Part shown: one piece after another, positions 1-12,019 of the stretch
Position numbering within the stretch: the stretch's first letter is position 1
How the letters are laid out: the number at the start of each line of letters is the position of its first letter
Assembly: GCF_964204645.1 (NCBI RefSeq)
Contig: NC_134026.1
Coordinates: 25,810,650-25,874,649 of the forward strand
Origin: Tubulanus polymorphus
Taxonomy: Eukaryota; Nemertea; Palaeonemertea; Tubulaniformes; Tubulanidae
Length of the DNA stretch: 64,000 bases
Direction of reading: 5' to 3'
Program-made: the position numbers and the translations under genes
Notes under the pieces: model-generated
Seen by the model: only the letters and a program-made list of their open reading frames with translations
The model's database searches: none
What the model was told of the DNA's origin: nothing

Positions 1-380
1 ATGCTTAGCTTGTCCCTGACTAACAACTATATTATAAATACATCTATTTGCGTGTGCACACTACACCTCAAACAGAAACTTATACAGAAGGAAGTATTAG
101 TTTCTATGTATAATGATGACTTCTGATTTACTCATCAATACTCATGTTTATCTAAAGGATGATAGAAAGATTGCTTCAGCCAGGATATCGGATGAAGAAC
201 TGATGCATCCAATTTCACTTGGATGAGTTGCACGATTATCTTGTTTTATGTAATTAATGCCCAGACGCCAATGTTCAGCTTTTGGCAGGCACTACGTATG
301 TCTCTGTTGATTCCAGGACCTCTCCCACCTTATTTACAACTGAGATATTTTCTTATGATAACATTGATTGTTGAATACAG

Positions 381-2148
381 GCGATGCCGACAATTACAGA
401 AGAAGCGCATGCCCGTAGATCCCCTAAAAACGTGGAAAAAAAGTTGGCAAACAAAGAGCAAAATAAAGTGATAAAAAGCTCACTTGGTAAAAGTGAATGT
501 CATACTAAATCTACTGGTTCTATTGGAAAAAATGTCCGAAGACAAGGTTCGAAAAAAACCAAAAAGAAGGGATCTTCTGAAAGTTTAACTGATGCTTCTG
601 AGGAGAGAGTAGTTCCGCAAACATCTGATGAAAATCTTTTGGGTCTTGACGAAAGTGTTACAGCTACGGCAACTGATAAAACAAGAAGAGACTCAGAAAG
701 TTCCACAGTATCTGAAGATGCAACTAGTGATTCAAATTTGAAAAGAAAAGGTTCAAAAAAGAAGCAAACCACCATTGATACAAAATGTGAAGAACCAGCT
801 GATGACGAGTGGGAAGCTCGTAAGAAAGCAGTTAGTGATTTTTGGACTGCTGTTACCAAGTCGGTATGAGACGTTTCAATTTTCGGTTATCAGTTGTTAT
901 TGAAGGATAGATAACGTAGATATATTCTGTTAGAATATTCTGATCTTGGTGATTGGTATGAAACAGGACTCAGATATACATTGTATGGTGAAGGGTATTT
1001 TCGCCATTATGTATCAGCCATTATCTACGCCTATACTCTAGACAGCTGCGGAGAAACTTTTGCTTATTTCATTTGGACAAGATTTAGTTGATGTTTTGTG
1101 GGCTTTTCATACAACGCGGTCTCCGTGGCTTCGGAAGGTAGTTTCCTTAAGCATGGAGTTTTTTTACACACCCTGTAGTGGAGCATGTTTTAGAATGGTT
1201 TCTACAAATGTTTTTTAATTTCCATGTATTGATTTAATCACAGATTCACTGCTTGAATTTCACTGATACAATGTTGAATGTGATGAAAGTAACATGTAAT
1301 TTTCATGGAAATAGAAAACTATTTAAGTAAATTAATGAAATTTTATTCCGTATGACATTTTAGGTGAAGAAATCTATGAAGAACAATAACAACAAATAAG
1401 ATGGGTGAGGCTTAAGCCCTTAAAGGGTTCACACACCACCCTTTTGCACATACCCTTATTACTGGTTATTCGGTATTATTTAGATTAAGGTGGAGAGTCA
1501 ACCCTTCAGATCTTATCACATTGATGTTACATTACAACTCATCTTTCAGATAAGCATCTGTGAAAAAAAGTCTGTCGTGTTTTAACAGATTAGCATGGAT
1601 TCTCAATTCTGAATGAAAGATTGATAGTCCATGTTTATAGTGTTTTGATTTCCTTCATTCTGGCAAGTGAATAACAATTGATAGGAAGGTTTTTAATCTA
1701 GAAAATAAGTTTTTTTAAGAACTCTTTTATCTTATCTTTTGTTTGAATATCAGTCTTGATTGGGCCAGTTGCCCAAAGGTGGTTAAAGATAACCGACGCA
1801 TAAATACCATAGTAACGATGAACTTTTAATTGTCACTATGCCAACTATCCACTGGTTAACTCTAACCAACTTTAGAGCAACTGGTCCCTGGTTCTAACGT
1901 GTGCTTTTATGTAAGATTACTGTTCTACTGTCTGTCACTCCATTTTTATGTATTTTAACAGAGTTACATAAAAATGTTTACGCATATCTATCTATCTGTA
2001 TACGCAAAGTGTGCTTAGATTGATTTTCTCTTCATTGGACAGTTTATTCCAATTTTATAATTTTTACTTACAGAGTTATGAGTATGAGTCGCAAACTTTG
2101 CCGCGAATGACAAGATCTCGAGCACGAGCCACATACTATATGGATTAG
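381..2148 (+). CDS. 3' end of an unrecognised Lys/Ser-rich protein (two terminal exons)
   Basis: Two exons are visible: 381-863 (after a TTGAATACAG acceptor, ending at TCG|GTATGAG) and 2074-2148 (after a TTACTTACAG acceptor, ending in TAG). Both join in phase 0. The first encodes 161 residues rich in Lys, Ser, Thr and Glu, with KKTKKKG and KRKGSKKK clusters, and looks disordered. It ends in a more ordered DDEWEARKKAVSDFWTAV segment. The last exon adds 24 residues with the basic stretch PRMTRSRARA and ends YYMD. The upstream exons lie before the window or in bases 1-380, where I could not place them with confidence (a possible short open piece lies near 265-296). I do not recognise the family. 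The intron 864-2073 holds a small hairpin element. If the intron were retained, the first exon would stop two codons later, at 867-869. Confidence 0.6.
1762..1887. mobile_element. Short hairpin MITE-like element in an intron
   Basis: Imperfect terminal inverted repeats begin GGGCCAGTTGCCCAAAGGTGG on the left. The right end, read on the other strand, begins GGACCAGTTGCTCTAAAGTTGG. About 60 bases separate the arms. The CCAGTTGC...GGTTA arm layout is also seen, in diverged form, in the hairpin at 43195-43305. No transposase is present and the superfamily is not determined. Confidence 0.5.
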
Positions 2149-4449
2149 CAATGTGTCCGGAGTGGTCAAGTCAGTCATGCCTCTTTGCACCTGTATTTTT
2201 GTCTGTGATGCTGTTACCAGGGACACCGACATCTGATTCATGCCTTCAATTTGTTGTACATAATAAGGAACAATTTTTGAATCTCAGTTGGAGAGGAATG
2301 TATCAAATAAGAATAATTAATTAGTCAAATTTAAACCATTTATACTGTATTGGTACTTGTAAACAGTTAGTGTGGGAATCTTCTCGACGCATAGTACCCC
2401 CATAACTAATGTCTCTTGGTTTGGGTATTTCAGAAATGTATTATGGAGTTAACTGGTGTCAAAACTTGAAACATATCAGTCATTATCACACAATGCTTGA
2501 CTTTTCGTTTTTAAGCCCTGTGAGCACTGATGAATTAGTGCTCAAAAGGGTTCGTAATAATTTGTTAATATGATTATGGTTTAGCATTATGATTTGCACA
2601 ACGTGATCGATTTATCATTAAGAATTGATAATATGTAATGTATGTATTTCAATGTTTAGCCATATTTTTGTAATGAAAATTGTCTATTTCTGCCTAACTT
2701 ATATTTATGTAACCTATTAACTTATTTATCTATTCTTTCATTCATTCAACATATTGAATTTCTTCTGCAGCATATGTCAATGATATTAATTTTTCTTCAT
2801 GTGTAAATTAAGGATTTAAACATTGTTTAAGGGATAGAACAGAGGCTATGGAATAAAGGATATTGGACACATGAAATATAGAATAAAATGCCCTCCAACT
2901 TCTACTAGGTGTGTAAGGAAACAAAATATTCTAGCTAAAATGGATGCTGGACATGCCATGCTGGACTTGCATACACTGTTCTTTTCGTAGGCGATCCATT
3001 CTAATTTACTCTCAATTGTAAGATGGTGACTGGACAATTAATTAGCTGTTGGTTGTAATTTTACTTTTGAATGATTATGAATATCTGCTGCCAGGAGCCG
3101 TCCCAAATTAGTTTAAGCTATGTTGAGTGTCATTGTCAAACTCACCGTCCATGACTGAAATATAGCATGTTGAATTTGTGAAAACCTATGCATATTCAGT
3201 AAAAGATTTTAAGTTTTGTGAACAGGTTTTGTTAAATAAAGTATATTCAATTTTAATGCATGGAAGTATCACGCTAAGAAAAATAATTCAAAATTCATTA
3301 GGGTTCCGGTTGAACTTACCGGTGCTTTTATCTAATCATAAAAATGTGGAGGTGGCGATGATAGTACCTATTCCTTGCATAATAATATAAATTGGTAATG
3401 TTTAATCTTAATATAGCTTTTCGTTTAATGCATTTAAAAAACAATACATGAGATAAATTCATTCATTCTATGTCTCTTAATATGGTTTTCTTGAAATTTG
3501 TTAGTTCATTAGGCAATTGATAAAACATATCTAATTGATTTAACAATTCACCCACTACTTGGCACACGTGTAACCCTATTCTATAAACTTTGAAATTGAC
3601 TAATGGAAGCTTTGGCACGCAGTTATCAATGTTATGTAAAATGTATGAAAGAATGTATTCATCATTTTGTGGCTGTGATGAGAGTAGTGATGTATTATTA
3701 TAAGGGTATTGCTCTACTTGTATATAATAGACTTGTTTTATATTATCATATTATGTATGGATGGATACGGTTTTTCAATAAATGCTAACTATGCAGATAT
3801 TCAAGTAAAACATTGTTTTTCTTATCGCTGCATCCTACATTCAATTTAAAACTGGTTGAATGAATATCCTGCTGGAGTATTGTGAAAATGATGCAAATAT
3901 GAGACTGGTACCAGGGTCAGTATTGTACATTTGGTATTAGGTTGTTAGATCCTCCTGATCGCTATTTCAGCATGATTTAACTGAACACCTGATCACCAAG
4001 TAACGAAAATGCATGAATGAGTTTACTGGTGACAGATATTAACACAAATGTATAAATGATAAAATATACATGTATTTCAACGATAAAACAAGACATGCAG
4101 ACATATACAAAGATACAAAATACTCTGATTCATTTTAAGCATTTCACAGAAACAGATGAAGCACAAGTCACAAAATACAAAACAACTCTTCCTAAACAGA
4201 TCCTTAACAATGAACAGAAACAATTTCAGTAAACACTTCGATGAAATAAATAGGAAATGCAAATTTGAATAAGTATAATTTAAGAACTAGATTTTGTTTA
4301 CACTTAAGATACAGATGTAGAGATTCTGTATAAACAATAAGGACACAAAAGCTCAACGTAGGACAAGTTTGACAATAATTTCATTTTCCCGGAAGCTATG
4401 AACACTGAAACATGGACCTTACAGTTTCATTAACAAACTAATGCAGCAG
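2149..4449. other. Intergenic AT-rich sequence
   Basis: The 3' untranslated region of the upstream gene probably begins here. After that I see only short open frames with no coding character or family resemblance. The two genes are convergent, so the stretch carries both 3' ends. Confidence 0.5.
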
Positions 4450-5724
4450 CTATTGTTTCAATCGTTTTGGTGGGCGCGGTTTCTTCGGTGGATTCGTTGG
4501 ATGTGAACAGAACGGAGTCAGACGATAATCACATGTCAGCTGTACATTAATTACTGTTATATTAGCACCATCTACTACCAATGGAATACGACTGAGTACT
4601 TGATATTTAACATTTCTTATACCAGTTTTGTAATCACGTTTGCTAGTAACCTGGAATAAATGAATCTATTCATTAAGGATACTGACAATTTTGTAAATTA
4701 AGATATTTGAACACTTAACCATACTTGTTTTTGGTTTTCATATTTTGCAAAGTCTCGCTTGCGTTTATGTCTGTCATGGATATGGTAGAATGTCTCATAA
4801 CCGGTAGTAATTCCTTCAGGACGTCGAACCTAGTAAAATAGTTAAGACTAACTCATTATTCAAGTAGATTATTAAGCAATCTATGTATAATAACCAATAA
4901 ATTTACCTGAAGACCAGCTTGCATCATTCTTACATAAAATTCATCATCTTCTTTACCCCAACCCCAAAAAAGATTTGTTAATCCACCAACCTAAAACACA
5001 GAAAGGTTGTAATATGAACCTCACACTTTATGATATCTCAAATTCCAATTCAGATAGTGTAATAGGGCTGTACCTCATAGAAATGCTCTCTTGTGAGAAG
5101 TAAAATTCCGCCGACAAATTTTGGATAATGGTAAATAGGGTGTAGTTCAGGTGAAGATACATGAAACGGTCCTTCACCCGGGTAATCATAATTCAGATCT
5201 AAATTCAATGGTAATAGGTCTACATCATGCATAGCCATATAATCGCAATCATCTCCACTCTCTTTGACACCGATATTTATTAGAGAACCACGATTAAACC
5301 TATAAAAGGAATACAATCATAATATGGACTTTCAACTGCTGCAAATTAGATTTGTAGACGAATCTCATATCACAGAATTTACTCACCTGAAACTATCAGC
5401 TTGATTTATTACGTAAATATGATGGCGGATTTTCTTGCTGATTAGATACTTTTTCATGTAGGGAGCAAATTGCATCAGTTCATCAAATCTATCTCGGAAT
5501 GGGACGATAATGGCGAGTTTATGTTTACCCCAAATTGGATTATCATCGTCTGGTTGAATAGATTTGTCTAACAGTTGCTTATTGACTAACGGATTCAACA
5601 CCTGATTGTCGTTTGAAAGTTTGTAAAACATGAACGCCACCATGAATAACGTAAGAGTTATAGCACTGATTGCTACTCTTTTCAAGGCTGTTATGCCACT
5701 GCATCTTCTTTTCTTCATTAACAT
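4450..5724 (-). CDS. B4GALT7: Beta-1,4-galactosyltransferase 7 (xylosylprotein galactosyltransferase I)
   Basis: Five exons: 5387-5724, 5074-5299, 4907-4990, 4725-4829 and 4450-4650. They total 954 bases and 317 residues; human B4GALT7 has 327. The enzyme adds the first galactose to xylose in the glycosaminoglycan linker of proteoglycans, in the Golgi, as a type II membrane protein. Residues about 16-34 form the hydrophobic anchor after a KKRR cytoplasmic tail. [16 protein letters not shown] starts the GT7 catalytic domain. FNRG, the metal-binding HDVDLL (DVD at 138-140), the FVGGILL loop and [12 protein letters not shown] are the family hallmarks. All introns are GT-AG and the phases agree. 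The tail ends in a basic [11 protein letters not shown]. The start is the first Met of the anchor exon. I see no defect, so it should be functional. Confidence 0.95.
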
Positions 5725-5940
5725 TTATTCTCTTACCACCAACCTAAACAGTAAAATTCAATAAAAATGCATTGTTATTACCGATATCTTTTGCCAGCGA
5801 GTAGACTATATTAAAGTTATTTAACGCACATGAAATTGAAAATTGAGTAAGTAGTAGTAGACTTTTTTTAGGCCTAACTTGGCTAAAAATGTAAAAACTA
5901 AATAGGCTAAAGCAGCTTTCGAAAAAACAAGTTGCACGAT

Positions 5941-6124
5941 CACAGGGGCTCGTATCAGAGTTGTAGGTAATGTAAAAACGATAATCTGTTAATCCAATGT
6001 ATATAGTATATATAAAATAACTTATATATACTATATACATAAATAAATAAATAAATAATACATTGGATTAACAGATTATCGTTTTTACATTACCTACAAC
6101 TCTGTCCTGATACGAGCCCCTGTG
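5941..6124. mobile_element. hAT-type palindromic MITE with 8-bp target duplication
   Basis: The element is 184 bp with terminal inverted repeats starting CACAGGGGCTCGTATCAG. The arms stay near-identical for about 65 bases, apart from a 5-base insertion in the right arm, and then meet in an AT-rich palindromic loop. It is bordered by a perfect 8-base direct repeat, TGCACGAT (5933-5940 and 6125-6132). An 8-bp duplication and a CAGGG-like end are typical of hAT transposons. It has no coding capacity. Confidence 0.85.
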
Positions 6125-6132
6125 TGCACGAT

Positions 6133-6700
6133 TAGGAATGAATCAATTGACTTAATTTTAGGACTTTTTTACTCCCATAGTTTTACCACAATTTGCGTAC
6201 TTACCTTACCTTACACAGGGTATACGGGAGCATGAATTGAAAAGAAAGCTGTACACCCAAAAGCCAAATTCAACTATCGTGAAGTGAGCCTGTCATTCCA
6301 GCCTCGTATTCACATATAGTGTGTACACATTGAACAGCTGCATGTACATACTGGTTGATGTGAAATGTATAACCTAACGCTTTGACCTGACGAAACGACG
6401 ATCATTCAATGAAGTCACCGGGGCAGTAGAGTGCTCAATAATTGTTTTATATAATTCATTATTGTTTAATTAAAATATGAATTATTTTCGTAAATTTCAT
6501 AGAATCTCATCGAAATGTATCTTACATCAATAATACCTGTTACTTCAATACGATTGCGTGACAGGATGCGTTATTTGAATTTTAAAATTCGAATATGTCT
6601 AAAAGTAAAACATAAGGCTACCTGAAAATTAATAATCCGAACGGGGAGACACCATATTGTTCAATTTGGTATTATTAATTAATAGCTAGCCCACGCGATG
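6133..6700. other. Intergenic, presumptive B4GALT7 upstream region
   Basis: AT-rich sequence upstream of B4GALT7. I see no clear TATA box or other gene. A 5' untranslated exon of B4GALT7 may lie here but cannot be fixed. Confidence 0.3.
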
Positions 6701-6719
6701 TCATGGCGCACAAAATCTA

Positions 6720-7620
6720 ATGAAAGATCAAATTTCACTAAAACTAAAGCCTGAAAATTCTTGAAAATGGAGCATTTGACGAAAATCTCTATTCTTCAAG
6801 TTAATTTTCAAAGCATATGTCTTGATTTGTTCATAGTAAAAAATACGCGTATTTCAATTTCACGATTGCATCATGGCTCAACATTAAAAAACTAGAATTC
6901 AAAATCAAATTTCTCTAAAACTATAAAACCTGAGGCTTTCTGAAAATTGAGTATATATATTATTTAGGAGACTCTATTCTTCAGGTCGATGTAAAGCAGA
7001 TGTATGTGCATTGATTTGATAATAGTTAGAATACGCGTTATTTCAATACACGATTGCAACATGTCGCGGTATTTAAAAATTAAACTTCAAAATCAAATTT
7101 CTCTAAAACTGAAACCTGAGGGTTCCTGAAAATTAAGTATATCATTAAGGAAACTCTATTCTTTAAGTTGATGTAAAGCAGATGTCTGTACATTGATTTG
7201 ATCATGGTTAAAAACGAATAATTTCAATACACGATTGCATCATGGGGCGGTATTAAAAATCAAAATTCAAAATCAAATTTCTCTAAAACTGAAACCCGAG
7301 GCTCTCTGAAAATTTGGTAGATTATTAAGGAAACTCTATTCTTTAAGTTGATTTAAGGCAGATATCTGTGCATTGATTTGATCATAGTTAAAAACGCGTC
7401 ATTTCAATACACGATTACATCATGGCGTGATATTTAAAGATTAAAATTCAAAATCAAATTTCTCTTTAACTGAAACCCGAGGCTTTCTGAAAATCTAGTA
7501 TATCGTGAAGGAGACCCTGTTCTTTGAGTTGATCTAAAGCAGATGTCTATGCATTAAATTGATCATAGTAAAAAAAACGAAATATTTCAATACACGATTG
7601 CATCATGGCCCGATTTTTAG
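6720..7620. repeat. Degenerate tandem repeat, period about 180 bp
   Basis: About five copies share CAAATTTCTCTAAAACT near 6902, 7089, 7269 and 7450 (a diverged one near 6728), each followed by an ACACGATTGCATCATGG-like segment. Copies differ by scattered substitutions, so the array is old. No frame stays open. Confidence 0.75.
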
Positions 7621-9200
7621 GCCACTTGGGGAACACAAAGTTTTGTCCCAAGTAGGCTACCAGTGTATTGATTTCACTTTTCGTCAAGAACGAATGATGT
7701 TATTGACACGATCTTGATATTTGGTTTATGGCATTTATGCCTACTACGCAAGTGTATTGGCATTCCTAAAGTTGGATGTGTTGATAATTTTATGAGATAC
7801 CCGCACGATTGATTGGGGGAAAACTTAGGTCATTTCTCAAACATTTGTTATTCATAATTTACAATTTGTCATGGTACTAGTTTGGGAATTTTTTGAGAAA
7901 GTTTGGGAAAAAATTCAGATAATTATGATGGAGAAAATTGACGACTCATTTAGGCCGTAGGCCTACGTAACGGAATGGCTGTGAACGAAAAATATGGCCT
8001 TATAGCTCGGCTGGGTCATATTTGTAAAATATGATGAAATTTGTAAACAGTTCATTTCTATAGCGACCGGGTCTGTAATGGTAAAATTGATCACGATTTT
8101 TAAAAAAAGTCATGTACAGGGACAGGGTAGATAGGCGGCCGGCGGGTCTACTTTTAAGCTTGGCAGAGCGGAGAAACAAGGTTCCAAATCAATTTCTTTA
8201 GCCTTAGACATGCTTGCAACTGCTGTGATGATGAGATAAGCTATCTAAACGAAAGCCCCTTTTAAATTTTTCGGAAGGCATTAGAGAGGATGGCTAGCCA
8301 CCCTCACCCCCTAGATCCGCCCCTGCTAGAGACCCGCTAGATTGGCACTAGTTGCAGTGAAAATCCGAGTGAGGTTTACTGTAGTTTTCTATCACCTAAT
8401 AATGTATCAATAAACTGGAAAATATAATCCCAGGGACTATCAAGTTTAAATGTGCATGAGTAGACCGACTTCTAACTAAAATCAATTAAAACAAGTGAGT
8501 ACAGGTGATTGTACAGACAATAGATTGAGTTTGAAAGTGTATGAGTCCGAGTCGATACTATAATTGATTAGTGTGATTCTTGTTAAAGAGCCGAGAGCTG
8601 AATCATCTGTAGATCACAGAAAAATAACAAAAACAATTTGTAGTGATCAACTAAACCACGAATAGGTTTTAGTTGTTGTCATTAATAGTTCAATATGTAT
8701 TTACATGTAAACAAAGGTCAACCAATTATCAAACACCAATCACAAGCCCTTTAAATCAATTAAACACCACAAAATCAATATAATTCATCAATGTAACAAA
8801 TAAAAGACAAGATAAACTGGTAACGTAAGTACTTTCCACCTCGTTTTATACTATTCTACACCAAGTTGAGAATACAGCTCCTCTACGAATCGATCATCTC
8901 ATTTCATAGAAATAAATATGGTATTTACAAAAACAATCGAGTTAAAATGCATTTTAATTAACCAACACCGACAGAAATCAACGAAGAAATCAAGGTCAGT
9001 CATCATGTCATGTCGATATTCAAACACACTACGGAACTGACTGCTGCATTTCAGTTAGACCTCAAAACAACATCAACAATTCTTTAGAAGCGATCAAAGA
9101 TATTCTAACTTGTTTTATTTAAATCAAAATAAATAAATAAATCAAAAATCTCAAATTGAACACATATGTTCATACACATGGTCAGTTGCACCCACAAGAA
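7621..9200. other. Intergenic sequence with a possible hAT end
   Basis: No gene recognised. CTAGATCCGCCCCTG at 8311-8325 matches, in reverse, the CAGGGGCGGATCTAG type of end found on hAT elements. I could not find a matching left end, so it may be a solitary relic. Confidence 0.3.
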
Positions 9201-9204
9201 TTCT

Positions 9205-9825
9205 CAAAGTCTTAACACGCAGAAGAGTTGTCCAAGTTCCAGGAACACATTAAGAGTTCTCCAAGTTCGAGCAACGCATTAGAGTTATCAAAGTTTCAGT
9301 AACGCATTAGAGTTCACCAAGTTCCAGCAACGCATTAGAGTTCTCGAAGTTCCAGCAATGCATTAGAGTTCTCCAAGTTCTAGCAACGCATTAGAGTTCT
9401 CCCAAGTTTCAGCTACGCAATAGAGTTCTCGAAGTTCCAGCAACTCGTTAGAGTTCACCAAGTTCCAGCAACGCATAAGAGTTCTGGAAGTTCCAGCAAC
9501 GCATTAGAGTTCTCAAAGTTCTAGCAACGCATTAGAGTTCTCCCAAATTTCAGCAACGCAATAGAGTTCTCGAAGTTCCAGCAACTCGTTAGAGTTCACC
9601 AAGTTCCAGCAACGCATTAGAGTTCTGGAAGTTCCAGCAACGCATCAGAGTTCTCCAAGTTCTAGCAACGCATTAGAGTTCTCCCAAGTTTCAGCAATGC
9701 ATCTTGAAGTTCCAGCAACGCGTTAGAGTTCTCGAAGTTCCAGCAATGCATTAGAGTTCTCTTAGTTACAGGAATGCATTAGAGTTCTCTAAGTTCCAGA
9801 AATGCATTAGAGTTCTCAAATGATT
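9205..9825. repeat. 28-bp minisatellite
   Basis: About 20 copies of a 28-base unit of the form TTAGAGTTCTCGAAGTTCCA + GCAACGCA. A larger block (the GAAGTTCC / CACCAAG / CCCAAG order) is itself duplicated around 9300-9500 and 9500-9700. Confidence 0.85.
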
Positions 9826-9955
9826 AACAGGCGCCATCTTACTATTAAATTAGATGTATCACACATCTTTTCACCTAGAAGACAAATCAAACAAACATTA
9901 GGATATTTTAAACAATCAATAAAACATTTCAAGTCGTTTTTCTATTACAATATAC

Positions 9956-10081
9956 CTGATTTATAGTCTGTTCAGATTCATGACTCATCCATTCTTTCAT
10001 CCTTTCAACTAGAAGAATATTCATGTGAATCCCTGCAGGTATTTTTCCATCTTGTAGTAACATAACATCTTTAGATATTTC
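9956..10081 (-). CDS. Candidate internal exon of an unrecognised gene
   Basis: On the minus strand, a 126-base, 42-codon segment is open in one frame. It is bounded by a GTAAGTAG acceptor and a CAG|GTATAT donor. It reads as a hydrophilic, probably helical peptide starting EISKDVMLLQDGKIPAG and ending HESEQTINQ. Diverged copies of the same unit lie upstream on this strand (10169-10344, about 10420-10680, 10863-11064 and about 11140-11290). No family recognised and no neighbouring exon that I can connect. It could be the surviving exon of a decayed gene. Confidence 0.35.
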
Positions 10082-10168
10082 CTACTTACAACACGAAAAC
10101 TCAAAATATGAATAATATTTGAATAATGTCAGATATGAAAATTGATTCATGTAATTTCAAAATTATAC

Positions 10169-11290
10169 CTGATTTAAAGTCAGACTCGACCTTCCTTTGC
10201 AACTGTTCACTTTGTGACACTACTTTGTTGTTGACTAAGGCAGATAACTCAGTACTACTGATCTCAGCAGTGACATTCATCTAACTGATGCCTGGTGATT
10301 GTCTCATCTATAGTGACTCGGTTCTGTGGACCTCTCAATATTTGCTACAAGAAAACACAAAATATGAATACCGGCAATTTTCAATTTTTGAGATTTCTAT
10401 ATAATTTCAATATTATACCTGATTTATTGTCAGTTCAGACAAATGACTCGACGTTCCGCTGGAACTGTTAACGTTTGACTCTTAATTGTTACTTCGTTCC
10501 TGACTTAGAGGCAGATACAGCACAGCACCACTGATCTCATCTCACTTGTGATCCTCTTATCTCACTGGAGACGCCCTGATCTTACCACTTGGATAGACAT
10601 AGTTCTGTACCGATCTCACTGGTGATATTCCCCTCTCTGGTGACCCTCAGTTCTGTGGTAAACCTCTCAATATTAGCTAAAAGAAAACAAAATATGAATA
10701 AATTTAGATTTTGACACTTTGATCTATAGTCAGTTCAATGACTGATCCTTCCTCTGGTATTGCATGTCTAATGATTTGCTACAAGAAAACATGTGACAGA
10801 CCATCATAACGTTTGAGACTTTCCCAACAACAAGAAATCCATGTCTATCTAACTTAATGTACCTCATTTATAGTCAGTTCAGATAAATGACTTGACATTC
10901 CTCTGGAACTATTAACCTTCCTTGCGACTCTGTAACTCTGTTGCTGACTTTGACAGAGATGAATCAGTACTACTGATCTCAGTGGTGACATTCATCTAAC
11001 TGATTCCTGGTAATTGTCTCATCTCTGGTGAGACTCAGTTCTGTGGTAAACCTCTCAATATTTGCTACAAGATAACACAAAATATGAATAATTTTCAATT
11101 TTGAGACTTTGAAAATTGATATATACAATTTCAATATCATACCTGATTTAAAGTCAGTTCAGACTTATGACTCGACATTCCTCTGGAACTGTGAACTTTC
11201 CCTGTGACTCTTGTCACTTTGTTCCTGACTTTGAGGGAGATAACTCAGTACAACTGATCTGGCTGATCTGACGCTCTAATCTCTCTATAA
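10169..11290 (-). pseudogene. Degenerate exon-like repeat units
   Basis: At least four units of about 175-260 bp. Two clear ones (10169-10344 and 10863-11064) start, on the minus strand, with CTTGTAG|CAAATATTGAGAGG, and all but the third-last end near GAC-TTTAAATCAG|GTAT or close variants. The 10169-10344 unit has an open stretch of about 37 codons ending KVESDFKS, but a stop and frame change break its 5' part. The other copies have stops in all the frames I tried. This looks like tandem duplication of one exon with its splice sites, followed by decay. Confidence 0.4.
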
Positions 11291-11299
11291 TCACTGCGA

Positions 11300-12015
11300 C
11301 TTAATCTTCACTATATTATTTCAGACATTGATAATTTCACATTTCATTTTTTCCATTTTCCAATTAATCATTAACCTTTTATATTTTTGTCTACAAAATG
11401 GTATTATATCCACACACAAACAAAGATAGATAGCACTGTACATGCTAATCAAGTTTTTTACCATGCGCATGGACCCGCGGGTGTGCATGTGTATACCCTG
11501 AAATACATAAACAAAATTTGTGTGTCTTTATGTATTTAGTGCCATTTCATGCAAGTGCGTTAGTGCATGGATGCATCAGTGCAAAGTGAGACGTCAGGTG
11601 CTTAGTAAGGAGACGTCAATTGTTTTCACCGGTGTTTATGATGATCGATCTTCACTTTATAGGCTTTAATAGACAAGAGTTGGCTCCAATGTTTTGAAGT
11701 TTTATTAACTCAGGTTTAGAGTTTATCAGCATTCATAAATTGCTCCGACCCAGTTTAGCTGATTCAAGGGCTATCTAACACCCAGGCTATCAAGGGCTAT
11801 CAAGCAATAGTATCTTTGAATATAACAGTCTTATAACGCAACTCCGTAATATGATAATAAGTTGCTGATACAATATATATACAGTACAAACACCAGTGAA
11901 ATTTCAATGATACAACCACCACAAAGCTATCGATGGATAGCTCCTTTGAATATTTATACATTACATATGATAAGGGAGATCAGGAAACAAAACTCACCAA
12001 AACTCAATATCACCC
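11300..12015. other. Intergenic, with start of repeat field
   Basis: No gene seen. A partial copy of the 160-bp repeat (CACCACAAAGCTATCGATGG) lies near 11920-11950. Confidence 0.3.
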
Positions 12016-12019
12016 CCAA

